13,748 nt of DNA, from positions 1 to 13,748 of the forward strand of contig CAZWUZ010000074.1 of assembly GCA_964637655.1 (NCBI GenBank). The letters run 5' to 3'. Below are positions 7,931-13,689 of this stretch, piece after piece. Position numbers and translations under genes: made by a program. The notes below the pieces were generated by a model. It ran no database searches, was not told the DNA's origin, and saw only the letters and a list, made by a program, of their open reading frames with translations. The stretch comes from CAZWUZ01 sp964637655 [NCBI: uncultured bacterium] (GTDB lineage Bacteria; DAOPZR01). Positions within the stretch are counted from its first letter, which is position 1; every line of letters begins with the position of its first letter.

Positions 7931-8350
7931 TCATCGTCGGGATAGTAGTTTGATTAATTCCCTCGTGGTGATGATGACTACCTCAGATTGTTCACGGAAC
8001 CCGCCGTCATTCGACCATAGCCCGATTTGCAGATGCAGCGCCAGCGCCAAATATGGGGCATCATGCGCATGCGCTGCAAGTATTCTCGCCCGCGGCAACA
8101 GCCTGATATAGTCAGCGGCCGGGATTATCCGCATTCTTGTTGTGAGTACATCGATGATTTCGTTTACCTGTGCCGCCGTCAGACCGCCCAGACGCTTGCG
8201 AAAAGCCGGAGTACACAACACCTTGCGGGCTTCCGACAGGCCGTATTCCGGCAGCGACAGTGTCAAACGCTCATCGAGCAGTAATTCGCGCGTGACTGCC
8301 GCCTTCATAAAGCCGGCAACGATAATATTGGCGTCAACCACCAGTTCCAT
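7931..8350 (-). CDS. PIN-domain toxin of an RHH/PIN toxin-antitoxin pair
   Basis: A 139-residue PIN-domain protein, the usual size for a VapC-like toxin, a family whose studied members are Mg-dependent endoribonucleases cutting tRNA or rRNA. The acidic residues expected of the active site are D6 (VVDAN), E40 (SEARKV), D97 (HDAPYLALAL) and D115 (SNDGGF). The ATG lies five bases after the antitoxin stop, so the pair is one operon. It is the second gene of its cassette and is followed by attC site A after 72 bases. RNA target specificity cannot be read from the sequence. No frameshift or missing active-site residue is seen, so it looks functional. Confidence 0.85.
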   Translation of the reverse strand: MELVVDANIIVAGFMKAAVTRELLLDERLTLSLPEYGLSEARKVLCTPAFRKRLGGLTAAQVNEIIDVLTTRMRIIPAADYIRLLPRARILAAHAHDAPYLALALHLQIGLWSNDGGFREQSEVVIITTRELIKLLSRR

Positions 8351-8355
8351 GGGCG

Positions 8356-8580
8356 CTACCGTGCCTGCTGCTTGCGTGCCACTCGGGCACGAATCCTACG
8401 CCCGGTTGTAATCGCTTCCGTTTCGGTCACCGAGCTGTTGCGCAACAACTCATTCATTCTTGCCAGTGTGCGCACCTTATCCATGATTGCCTGCCGTGCG
8501 ACTTCCGACCAATTGATTTCAGGAAAAACCGCCATCTGATTGCGTAATTCCGCCGGGATCGCAAGTGTCATGTTTGGCAT
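8356..8580 (-). CDS. RHH-like antitoxin (partner of the PIN toxin)
   Basis: A 74-residue protein beginning MPNMTLAIPAELRN then INWSEVARQAIMDK, the beta strand followed by a helix typical of ribbon-helix-helix antitoxins; the basic C-terminus (RRIRARVARKQQAR) would contact the toxin. Antitoxins of this type neutralise the PIN toxin and repress their own operon by binding repeated operator half-sites. AGGAGG (8588-8593) lies seven bases upstream of the ATG at 8578-8580. Three TATGT direct repeats with nine-base period lie just upstream and are a fitting operator. It precedes the toxin by five bases. Family assignment rests on the N-terminal pattern and context only. Confidence 0.8.
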   Translation of the reverse strand: MPNMTLAIPAELRNQMAVFPEINWSEVARQAIMDKVRTLARMNELLRNSSVTETEAITTGRRIRARVARKQQAR

Positions 8581-8599
8581 TGTGTTGCCTCCTGTGTGA

Positions 8600-8646
8600 T
8601 ATGTGCACTATGTGTAATATGTACCATAGCATGCCCGGTTATGCAA
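8600..8646 (-). promoter_or_regulatory. Candidate promoter and TATGT direct-repeat operator of the RHH/PIN operon
   Basis: TATGT occurs at 8600-8604, 8609-8613 and 8618-8622 (plus strand), exactly nine bases apart. A weak promoter, TTGCAT (8641-8646), 17 bases, TACATA (8618-8623, minus strand), overlaps the third repeat, so binding there would block transcription. The repeats are seen; the operator role is inferred. Confidence 0.45.
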
Positions 8647-8703
8647 CTATGCTGTGACGCTTAATCCGTGTCTGCATAAATATCGCTACGTCAATCGCAA
8701 TTA

Positions 8704-8768
8704 ATCCAACCGATGGCGCTCAACGGGCGCCAGCTTCCATGGCGCCCGTTGCAGCGCATAGGTTGGCC
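8704..8768 (-). repeat. attC site B (divergent type)
   Basis: Minus strand: R'' GGCCAAC (8762-8768), R' GTTGGAT (8704-8710). The inner stem pairs GCGCT(G)CAACGGGCGCC with GGCGCCCGTTGAGCGC, 16 pairs with one extra G on the R'' side, the position of the extrahelical base in attC. The stem sequence differs from the main type. It ends the Phd/PIN cassette. Confidence 0.8.
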
Positions 8769-8857
8769 ATATTCCTTGCAATTATAATTTCCAGGTCGGC
8801 AACAGCATGGCCACCACGTAATTGATCCGTGAGTAGTGGTCTACTCCCGTATCCACT

Positions 8858-9268
8858 TCATCGTGCTTGTAGCCAATTCTCAACTCGCAGAGCCGGGACA
8901 CGAGCGAAATGCCGCAGGTTCCCGGTAATTAGCGTCATGTCATGCGCCAGCGCAATCGCGGCTATCTGCAGATCAAGATGCGCCAGCGGTCGGCCGCTTT
9001 TTTCCAAGCGCGCCCGCAGTTCGCCGTACGCATAGGCCGCACCAGAGTCAAAATCAAGGACATTAACCCGCGCCAGCAATATCTGCTGCAATTGGTTCAA
9101 ATAATGCTCACGACGAGCGCTCTTCATGGCGCCATAAACGATTTCACTGATGGTTACGGTAGAAATAAACTGGTTGGCAGATGGCACTTCGCGTAGCCGT
9201 CTGATCAGAAAGGTCGGTGGGTGCGGCTTAACAATCGTGGTTATAACATCGGTGTCAAAGAGATACAC
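8858..9268 (-). CDS. VapC-like PIN toxin of a Phd/PIN pair
   Basis: A 136-residue PIN protein if it starts at the GTG at 9266-9268, which gives the family's usual beginning (V/M)YLFDTDVIT. The reading frame is open 28 codons further to an ATG at 9352, but that part overlaps the antitoxin and has no family match. The active-site set is D5, E42 (ISEIVYG), D99 (LAHLDLQIAAIA) and N117 (TGNLRHF), as in the VapC/FitB group, whose studied members are endoribonucleases. It overlaps the antitoxin's 3' end by 14 bases, so translation is probably coupled. An 89-base untranslated tail precedes attC site B. It appears intact. Confidence 0.87.
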   Translation of the reverse strand: MYLFDTDVITTIVKPHPPTFLIRRLREVPSANQFISTVTISEIVYGAMKSARREHYLNQLQQILLARVNVLDFDSGAAYAYGELRARLEKSGRPLAHLDLQIAAIALAHDMTLITGNLRHFARVPALRVENWLQAR

Positions 9269-9533
9269 GCCGCATCTTGTCCCGGCGGCGACGCTTGTAC
9301 GCCGCGTCAATATTTTCGCCCCACTCAACGCTATGCTGCAGTTTGTCGGCAACCGCCGCTAGTCCCCCCGCCGCATCAGCGCGTTTGGCTGCCCGCAGCG
9401 CCTCCAAACTCACCAATGCCGCCACCGGTTTATTGCGGCGAGTGATGACAAACTGTTTGCCGGAATAAGTCACTTGCGCTACCATTTCCGAAAATCGACT
9501 TTTCATCGTTGCTACCGAAATTTGTTGGTCCAC
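9255..9533 (-). CDS. Phd/YefM-family antitoxin
   Basis: About 92 residues beginning (V)DQQISVATMKSRFSEMVAQV, then SGKQFVITRRNKPVAALVSLEALRA, the Phd/YefM fold in which the N-terminal domain binds operator DNA and the C-terminal tail wraps the toxin. Start choice: an AGGAG (9542-9546) is eight bases from the GTG at 9531-9533 but only two from the ATG at 9537-9539, so the GTG is preferred; the ATG would add two residues. Its 3' end overlaps the PIN toxin by 14 bases. A promoter and a perfect palindromic operator lie immediately upstream, consistent with autoregulation by the antitoxin-toxin complex. YefM proteins usually pair with RelE/YoeB, but Phd-type antitoxins with PIN toxins are also known. 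Confidence 0.88.
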   Translation of the reverse strand: MDQQISVATMKSRFSEMVAQVTYSGKQFVITRRNKPVAALVSLEALRAAKRADAAGGLAAVADKLQHSVEWGENIDAAYKRRRRDKMRRVSL

Positions 9534-9541
9534 GGGCATCA

Positions 9542-9546
9542 CTCCT
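9542..9546 (-). promoter_or_regulatory. Ribosome binding site deciding the Phd antitoxin start
   Basis: AGGAG on the minus strand. Its spacing (8 bases to the GTG at 9533, 2 to the ATG at 9539) favours the GTG start. Confidence 0.55.
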
Positions 9547-9548
9547 AG

Positions 9549-9565
9549 TAGGTCATTATGACCTA
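9549..9565. promoter_or_regulatory. Perfect palindromic operator of the Phd/PIN operon
   Basis: TAGGTCAT-T-ATGACCTA, 8-bp arms around one base, sits at the predicted transcription start. This is the usual place for a Phd/YefM autorepression site. The palindrome is seen; its binding by the antitoxin is inferred. Confidence 0.65.
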
Positions 9566-9571
9566 TTGATC

Positions 9572-9599
9572 ATTATACCACAGTTCATGTTATTTGCAA
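9572..9599 (-). promoter_or_regulatory. Extended -10 promoter of the Phd/PIN operon
   Basis: Minus strand TTGCAA (9594-9599), 16 bases, consensus TATAAT (9572-9577) preceded by TGG, an extended -10. Between this promoter and attC site C (9600-9750) nothing else is recognised. Confidence 0.65.
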
Positions 9600-9750
9600 G
9601 GAATATTTCGAGGAAACAGTAGCGGTACGGTAATTGCGCGTGGTTGGCTTTCGCAATCACCTCCAAGTCGCGCACAAATCAAGGGAATTTATTCTCGATC
9701 TTTCGAGCTCCGCATAGGCACACATTTGTACCGATCACCATCAGCTTTAA

Positions 9751-9815
9751 GGCTAACGATGAGCGCTCTGCGTTGAGCCGCGCCAGCGGCGAAGCGCAGC
9801 AGTGCGAAGTTGGCC
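9751..9815 (-). repeat. attC site C (main type)
   Basis: Minus strand R'' GGCCAAC (9809-9815), R' GTTAGCC (9751-9757), with the standard inner stem of this array (GCGCTGCTGCG-like arm with an extra G facing CGCAGAGCGC, then GCCGC TGGC GCGGC at the tip). R' begins the Phd/PIN cassette; R'' ends the AbrB/PIN cassette. Confidence 0.85.
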
Positions 9816-9828
9816 GAGATTTCTTCAT

Positions 9829-10278
9829 TCATGTATTGGCGAGGCGTGATGTAAATGTACGGAGCGATAATATCGGCAAGGAACGATACGTTTTCAACTC
9901 TAACAGATGCGTATCTCCGCTCACGAGATAATCAGCCTTGCCTGCCAATGCGCAGGCAAGGAACATATCGTCATCGGGATCATCCTTGATTATCTTTGGC
10001 GTGGAACGTGGATTGACCGAAATGATAAAAGGCAGCACTTCCCTATGCAAGATTGACTTGCACTCGCGGGCGGTGAGCTTGAATTTTGGATAATTCATAA
10101 CCCGCACGAGTTCCGCCAGGGTGTCGCGTGAGAACAACAAAACAAGCCGACCGCACCGCCACTGTCCAACCAACTCAGCTGCATGCCCGCTAAACAACAA
10201 CGCAGACACCATGACATTGGTGTCCAGTACGACTCTAAGCTGACGCTTAACTGCGGCGTGCCCACGCGATGGCGTCAT
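9829..10278 (-). CDS. PIN-domain toxin (COG1569-type) of an AbrB/PIN pair
   Basis: A 149-residue PIN protein of the PIN_3/COG1569 kind. VVLDTNVMVSALL carries D19, TLAELVRV carries E56, KDDPDDDMFLACAL carries D102-D104 and LVSGDTHLL carries D122, the full acidic set. The motifs DPDD.FLA.A and SGD.HLL are characteristic of this subfamily, commonly annotated as a toxin component; nuclease activity is inferred. The ATG at 10276-10278 lies inside the antitoxin gene (32-base overlap), and no other in-frame start lies before the essential first aspartate, so it is kept despite the leader of about 14 residues. It ends 13 bases before attC site C. Confidence 0.86.
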   Translation of the reverse strand: MTPSRGHAAVKRQLRVVLDTNVMVSALLFSGHAAELVGQWRCGRLVLLFSRDTLAELVRVMNYPKFKLTARECKSILHREVLPFIISVNPRSTPKIIKDDPDDDMFLACALAGKADYLVSGDTHLLELKTYRSLPILSLRTFTSRLANT

Positions 10279-10480
10279 CGATATCTTTTTCCTTCAGTCC
10301 TAGTTTGGCTATCTTCTTTTTGACTTCTGGCAGTACTGTAGTGTCGGGCACCATCTGCATCGGACGCAGAATCAACACGTTGCCTTCGCGCGACACGTCG
10401 AAATATTCAGTCGCTTCCATCCCGGCAATCATAGCCTTGGGTATAGTAATCTGGTTTTTACAAGTTCGCTTGGCAAGCAT
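10247..10480 (-). CDS. AbrB/SpoVT-fold antitoxin
   Basis: A 77-residue swapped-hairpin AbrB-type DNA-binding protein: MLAKRTCKNQITIPKAMI, then YFDVSREGNVLILRPM, with a C-terminal helix (VKKKIAKLGLKEKDIDDAIAWARRS) that should bind the toxin. AbrB antitoxins repress their own promoter and neutralise PIN toxins. The start at the ATG 10478-10480 is set by AGGAGG (10488-10493) seven bases upstream. The frame stays open to 10528, but that stretch lies across the promoter and is not coding. The 3' end overlaps the toxin start by 32 bases. Confidence 0.9.
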   Translation of the reverse strand: MLAKRTCKNQITIPKAMIAGMEATEYFDVSREGNVLILRPMQMVPDTTVLPEVKKKIAKLGLKEKDIDDAIAWARRS

Positions 10481-10499
10481 TGTAACACCTCCTAAATAT

Positions 10500-10528
10500 A
10501 TTATAGCAGGATTCCTTACAAATGTCAA
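10500..10528 (-). promoter_or_regulatory. Full-consensus sigma70 promoter of the AbrB/PIN operon
   Basis: TTGACA (10523-10528), exactly 17 bases, TATAAT (10500-10505), a perfect match in both boxes and spacing. The predicted start near 10493 leaves a leader of about 14 bases that begins with the AGGAGG. Confidence 0.85.
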
Positions 10529-10586
10529 GCATTACTTCATTACTAGTTCCTTATGGTCAGGATTTCATCATATCAGCATTATTCCC

Positions 10587-10637
10587 GGCCAACGATTAGC
10601 GCTCTGCGAGCGCTGATTCACCGGCGCGAAGTTCGCT
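10587..10637 (-). repeat. attC site D (short, divergent)
   Basis: Minus strand R'' AGCGAAC (10631-10637), R' GTTGGCC (10587-10593), total only 51 bp. It keeps the TTCGCGC and CGCAGAGCGCTAATC flanks of the main type but has a different, shorter central part. It overlaps the last 13 sense codons and stop of the preceding cassette's gene. Confidence 0.78.
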
Positions 10638-11120
10638 CTTCATTGGTCTGTGCTCTCTGGTCTGCCTTGCTTCTTTTCCAGGTTCCGCGGGCAGTGCTGC
10701 AAACAGCCTGTCAAATTGGTTTCTCGTTTCTGGCGGAAGATCCTCGTAAGTCACATAGACTTTGTCAGTGGAAAGAAACTCCATTAAATCATTAGATGCT
10801 GAATCAACTCGTAAATATTCGTTCGCAGGAATGGAAAGCCCTAATATAAGTCCTCCGTCGCTTAAAAAGAAGGCGTGAGCATTTTCATCTACCGTTTTGC
10901 TACGCCAATAGACGCCGTAAGCCTCATTAAGGTGAAGGCAGCAGTATCGAATTAGTTCTTTGTCATTCTTCAAAATGAGTTTCGGTGAATCCGCGTAAGC
11001 AGGAATCCAGTATTCATCGGCACTTTCTTCCCGCAGGGGCATATATCGATCCAAGAATCTATTGATTAGTTCTTCGGATCGTTGGTTAGCCAAAGCATAA
11101 ATGTCAGCATATTCCGGCAT
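10596..11120 (-). CDS. Cassette protein of unknown function, 174 aa
   Basis: I do not recognise this family. It is a soluble, acidic protein without a signal peptide or membrane segment, with Trp/Tyr-rich stretches (DEYWIPAYADSPKLIL, YGVYWRSKT) and HAFFLSDGGLILGLS suggesting a mixed alpha/beta fold. The ATG at 11118-11120 follows a GAGG seven bases upstream and lies only 11 bases from the cassette edge, so there is no room for an internal promoter. The last 13 residues (SELRAGESALAER) are encoded by attC site D and the stop is the TAA in its L'-R' spacer. These residues are therefore probably not part of the ancestral fold. Confidence 0.75.
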   Translation of the reverse strand: MPEYADIYALANQRSEELINRFLDRYMPLREESADEYWIPAYADSPKLILKNDKELIRYCCLHLNEAYGVYWRSKTVDENAHAFFLSDGGLILGLSIPANEYLRVDSASNDLMEFLSTDKVYVTYEDLPPETRNQFDRLFAALPAEPGKEARQTREHRPMKSELRAGESALAER

Positions 11121-11131
11121 TTCATTTCCTC

Positions 11132-11194
11132 AGCGAACGATTAGCGCTCACCGGTCGACGCTTCAGCGGCGACTGGAGGAGCGCTTTGTTGGCT
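11132..11194 (-). repeat. attC site E (divergent centre)
   Basis: Minus strand R'' AGCCAAC (11188-11194), R' GTTCGCT (11132-11138). The outer stem is AGCGCTC facing GAGCGCT with the usual TAATC spacer before R'; the central ~30 bases differ from the main type. It is translated as the C-terminus of the HEAT-like cassette protein. Confidence 0.8.
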
Positions 11195-11653
11195 TTCCGC
11201 TGTCCAATAATTTTTCATTCTCGGGTAGAATTGTTCAGGGGGCAGATTCGAGCCGATCGAATCCCACCATTGAGCCCAGTCTTGCCAGCGTGAGCCGAAT
11301 TGTTCTCCGGTAAGAGAACACAATGCTGTCGCACAATGAAATGTTGTACATGCAGCCGGACCACCATCGGCATCAGATTGCCTGCGAAGTGCCTTGATAA
11401 GCAAAGGCACTGATTCTGCATTTCCTTCCAATCCCAGGTAGAGGAAGGCATCGTGCTTATTGCCCCATTGGAACCCAATAACCTTGTGGCATACGACACG
11501 CCTTTCTTCAATCGTAGAGTGTTCTATCCACTCTAAGTCATTCATCTTTTGGTTAGGTATCCAGAATTCACAATACCAATATGATCCATATATCGCGCCA
11601 GCGATAAGGAACCCTGCGAACGCGATAACAAATATTTTTCGTCGCTTTGTCAT
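11141..11653 (-). CDS. Membrane-anchored HEAT-like cassette protein, 170 aa
   Basis: An N-terminal signal anchor (MTKRRKIFVIAFAGFLIAGAIYGSYW, helix ~7-27) is followed by a domain that would face outward. KHDAFLYLGLEGNAESVPLLIKALRRQ looks like one HEAT-type repeat, and CATALCSLTGEQFGSRWQDWAQWW resembles the LTG..FG...W..WW element that often closes bacterial HEAT-like proteins. Role unknown. The ATG at 11651-11653 is 12 bases from the cassette edge with no strong Shine-Dalgarno. The last 17 residues, from SQQSAPP to STGER, are encoded by attC site E and end at its TAA, as in the neighbouring 174-aa gene. Confidence 0.75.
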   Translation of the reverse strand: MTKRRKIFVIAFAGFLIAGAIYGSYWYCEFWIPNQKMNDLEWIEHSTIEERRVVCHKVIGFQWGNKHDAFLYLGLEGNAESVPLLIKALRRQSDADGGPAACTTFHCATALCSLTGEQFGSRWQDWAQWWDSIGSNLPPEQFYPRMKNYWTAESQQSAPPVAAEASTGER

Positions 11654-11665
11654 GGTCTCATTTCA

Positions 11666-11730
11666 AGCCAACGATTAGCGCTCTGCGTTGAGCCGCGCCA
11701 GCGGCGAAGCGCAGCAGCGCGAAGTTGGGA
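11666..11730 (-). repeat. attC site F (main type)
   Basis: Minus strand R'' TCCCAAC (11724-11730), R' GTTGGCT (11666-11672), 65 bp. Inner arms GCGCTGCTGCG and CGCAGAGCGC pair with an extra G on the R'' side; the tip pairs GCCGC with GCGGC. The stop of the preceding gene abuts R'' directly. Confidence 0.88.
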
Positions 11731-12345
11731 TTACTGCTTTGTAATAATCGATTCATTTGCGCCCATTGTGCAAAACCCGGGTATCACCCCTGCCGTAATT
11801 CCAGTGGCAAGGTTTCCTACGGCCTTGAATTTCGCCGGAAACACTTCCTGTTGATTCTTGCTGAGCACAGTGTAAAATTGGCGAATTTCTTCATCTGTAG
11901 GAGAAACAATTCCATACCAGAAAATGGCAATATTTCCATCGGGCAAAAACATGCGCGGTTGGAGAGTCCCGAGGTAAGGTTTACCGCCCGATTCAGTAGG
12001 ACTCTGTGGTGTGACAAAGCCGGGTATCTCAGTTCCATCGGCCAGAGAGATAGTAGCTTTCACAAGAAATGTCTCAGTTGGGTTAACAGGGATTTCTTTG
12101 TCCCACGGGCGAAATGTTTCTTCATCTGTTTCATCATACCAAGGCTCATCATAATCTACAATATGGCAGCTTACCCATATAGGATGTTGCTCAAAATCTC
12201 GCGGGCATAGATCGGCAATTTGTCGCAATATTGGTTTAGCAGAGTTCACGGGTCTATTTTCTGGTATTTCGGTTCTATTTCCGCGAAGTCGTACAATTAT
12301 TACGATTATGGCAACGACAACGATCACGATTATCGTATATTTCAT
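11731..12345 (-). CDS. Membrane-anchored cassette protein of unknown function, ~204 aa
   Basis: The N-terminus MKYTIIVIVVVAIIVIIVRLRGN is a single membrane helix followed by basic residues. This could be either an N-in anchor or an uncleaved signal, and the ~180-residue remainder is soluble, acidic in the middle (DYDEPWYDETDEETFRPWDKE). No family is recognised. The ATG at 12343-12345 is preferred; an in-frame TTG at 12361-12363 lies inside the attC core and would add six residues. The gene begins about 12 bases from the cassette edge and its TAA abuts attC site F, so the cassette is almost all coding and has no visible promoter. Confidence 0.75.
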   Translation of the reverse strand: MKYTIIVIVVVAIIVIIVRLRGNRTEIPENRPVNSAKPILRQIADLCPRDFEQHPIWVSCHIVDYDEPWYDETDEETFRPWDKEIPVNPTETFLVKATISLADGTEIPGFVTPQSPTESGGKPYLGTLQPRMFLPDGNIAIFWYGIVSPTDEEIRQFYTVLSKNQQEVFPAKFKAVGNLATGITAGVIPGFCTMGANESIITKQ

Positions 12346-12357
12346 TTTATCATCCAA

Positions 12358-12423
12358 TCCCAACGATTAGCGCTCTGCGTTGAAGCCGCGCCAGCGGCGA
12401 AGCGTAGAAGCGCGAAGTTGGCC
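12358..12423 (-). repeat. attC site G (main type)
   Basis: Minus strand R'' GGCCAAC (12417-12423), R' GTTGGGA (12358-12364), 66 bp. It differs from site F by one inserted base in the loop and a few substitutions. It ends the 7-TM protein cassette. Confidence 0.87.
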
Positions 12424-12438
12424 GTCGTATCTCCTCCA

Positions 12439-13206
12439 TTATTTACGCTCATCGTAATCGTTGACAAATCCACCCTCCGTCTTTGCGCCCAAGATTAATC
12501 CGCCCTGCAGACGCAATAGTAGTGCGACAAAAAACATAAAGGTTGCAGTCAACGGCATGACGCCCAAGCTTTTTGCAGGTTCGGCCCATGACCTATCATC
12601 AGCGAAAACTGCCGGGAAAGCAAGTACAAAACATAAACCGGCAGTGATAATCGCCCCTGTGAACGGTGCAAACAGTTTTTTGCGATACCGTATTTCTAGC
12701 AACCGCGTCAGAGAATATGACAGGTTCATCGCCATAAATCCCAGCATATGCATCAAGAAACCGGGCACATTATCAGTAAAGAGCTCCTTGCTTGCGAGGG
12801 TTATAAGCAGACTCACCAACATTCCTGGAGTGATAAACCATATGGGCAATAAAGGCTTTGGTATTTCCTTCGCCATGGTTTCAGCAAAGCCAAAAGATGC
12901 GCCAAGAAAGCCACATGGAATTCCGCCGAAGAATATTGCAAGAAGTCCGAATAAAGCTCCTCCAAGTAGATACACCGGATTATGTTCCATTCTGAAGGCA
13001 TCGTAGGATTCCACAGTGCCCAATACTAATACGGCTACAAACAAACCGATTACCGCACCGAAAGCCCCGCGAAGTGGCGGCCAACGCATGAATTTGGGGA
13101 TTTTGATTTTGGGTGTTAATACATAGGCAATACCTGCCACGGAACTCAGACCAACTATCGTTGCGGTTGCGGGCAAGATTATATTCAAACCATGGAATGA
13201 TGCCAT
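12439..13206 (-). CDS. Polytopic membrane protein of unknown function, 255 aa
   Basis: Seven hydrophobic helices are visible (approximately 7-29, 46-66, 76-107, 119-140, 149-172, 176-197 and 212-236), with a short polar C-terminus (EGGFVNDYDERK). Glycine-rich helix 3 (LLGGALFGLLAIFFGGIPCGFLG) could pack tightly or line a pore, but no transporter or enzyme motif is seen and I do not recognise the family. The ATG at 13204-13206 has GGAG eight bases upstream. The 69 bases between the start and attC site H show no clear promoter. The stop is 15 bases before attC site G. Confidence 0.82.
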   Translation of the reverse strand: MASFHGLNIILPATATIVGLSSVAGIAYVLTPKIKIPKFMRWPPLRGAFGAVIGLFVAVLVLGTVESYDAFRMEHNPVYLLGGALFGLLAIFFGGIPCGFLGASFGFAETMAKEIPKPLLPIWFITPGMLVSLLITLASKELFTDNVPGFLMHMLGFMAMNLSYSLTRLLEIRYRKKLFAPFTGAIITAGLCFVLAFPAVFADDRSWAEPAKSLGVMPLTATFMFFVALLLRLQGGLILGAKTEGGFVNDYDERK

Positions 13207-13275
13207 TTGATTAGCTCCCTGTCCCAGTTACCGCGTTCGCATATCTTTTGTTTTCATTCATCATCATCTGCATGA

Positions 13276-13340
13276 GGCCAACGATTAGCGCTCTGCGTTG
13301 AGCCGCGCCAGCGGCGAAGCGCAGAAGCGCGAAGTTCGCC
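13276..13340 (-). repeat. attC site H (main type)
   Basis: Minus strand R'' GGCGAAC (13334-13340), R' GTTGGCC (13276-13282), 65 bp, inner sequence as in site F with one base change. It ends the 107-aa protein cassette. Confidence 0.88.
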
Positions 13341-13350
13341 ATGTAATTAT

Positions 13351-13674
13351 TCAGCATTTGGCTGATTTGTATTCGAAATGGATTCTGTTGTTTTCAACGA
13401 AGCTTGCCTCTCTGACAAGGGTTTGGATTCCAGTTGATTTGATTTCAGCAATTTTGATGTCGTTCAGAATGCAAGTCCAGGAGTGGCCAGTTCCGTCAAC
13501 ATTAGGTAAATATCCTGATGCGGTCTCTCTGGCCAATACTCCGGGATCAACAAATGAGGGTATCTTCATTATCTTTTTATGATCCTCACAATCGTCGCCA
13601 GCACATACCGAGTCTCTTGTTATTATTACATTGATTTGTGGCCTATCTTTGATAATTCGAAATTCCATTTTCAT
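13351..13674 (-). CDS. Cassette protein of unknown function, ~107 aa
   Basis: A small soluble protein starting MKMEFRIIKDRPQINVIITRDSVCAGDDCEDHKK. It has a strand-rich pattern, two cysteines spaced CAGDDC and a third in HSWTC; a metal site or disulfide is possible but not shown. No signal peptide or membrane helix is present and no family is recognised. The ATG at 13672-13674 has AGGAAGAG about seven to eleven bases upstream; an ATG two codons later and a TTG one codon earlier are alternatives. The gene sits about 15 bases from the cassette edge and ends ten bases before attC site H. No internal promoter is seen. Confidence 0.7.
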   Translation of the reverse strand: MKMEFRIIKDRPQINVIITRDSVCAGDDCEDHKKIMKIPSFVDPGVLARETASGYLPNVDGTGHSWTCILNDIKIAEIKSTGIQTLVREASFVENNRIHFEYKSAKC

Positions 13675-13689
13675 CAATAATCTCTTCCT

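Noticed and set aside
9269-9352. N-terminal extension of the Phd-linked PIN toxin to the ATG at 9352
   Set aside because: The extra 28 residues overlap antitoxin coding sequence and match no PIN family beginning, while the GTG at 9268 gives the canonical start.
25-9546. Identical 13-base stretch (AGGAGTGATGCCC, minus strand) before the gene at 24 and before the Phd antitoxin
   Set aside because: A match of this length is expected by chance about once in a window this size, especially at ribosome binding sites.
10481-10528. Longer AbrB antitoxin starting near 10528
   Set aside because: The extra codons lie across the consensus promoter and the AGGAGG; the ATG at 10480 has ideal spacing and the family's normal first residues.
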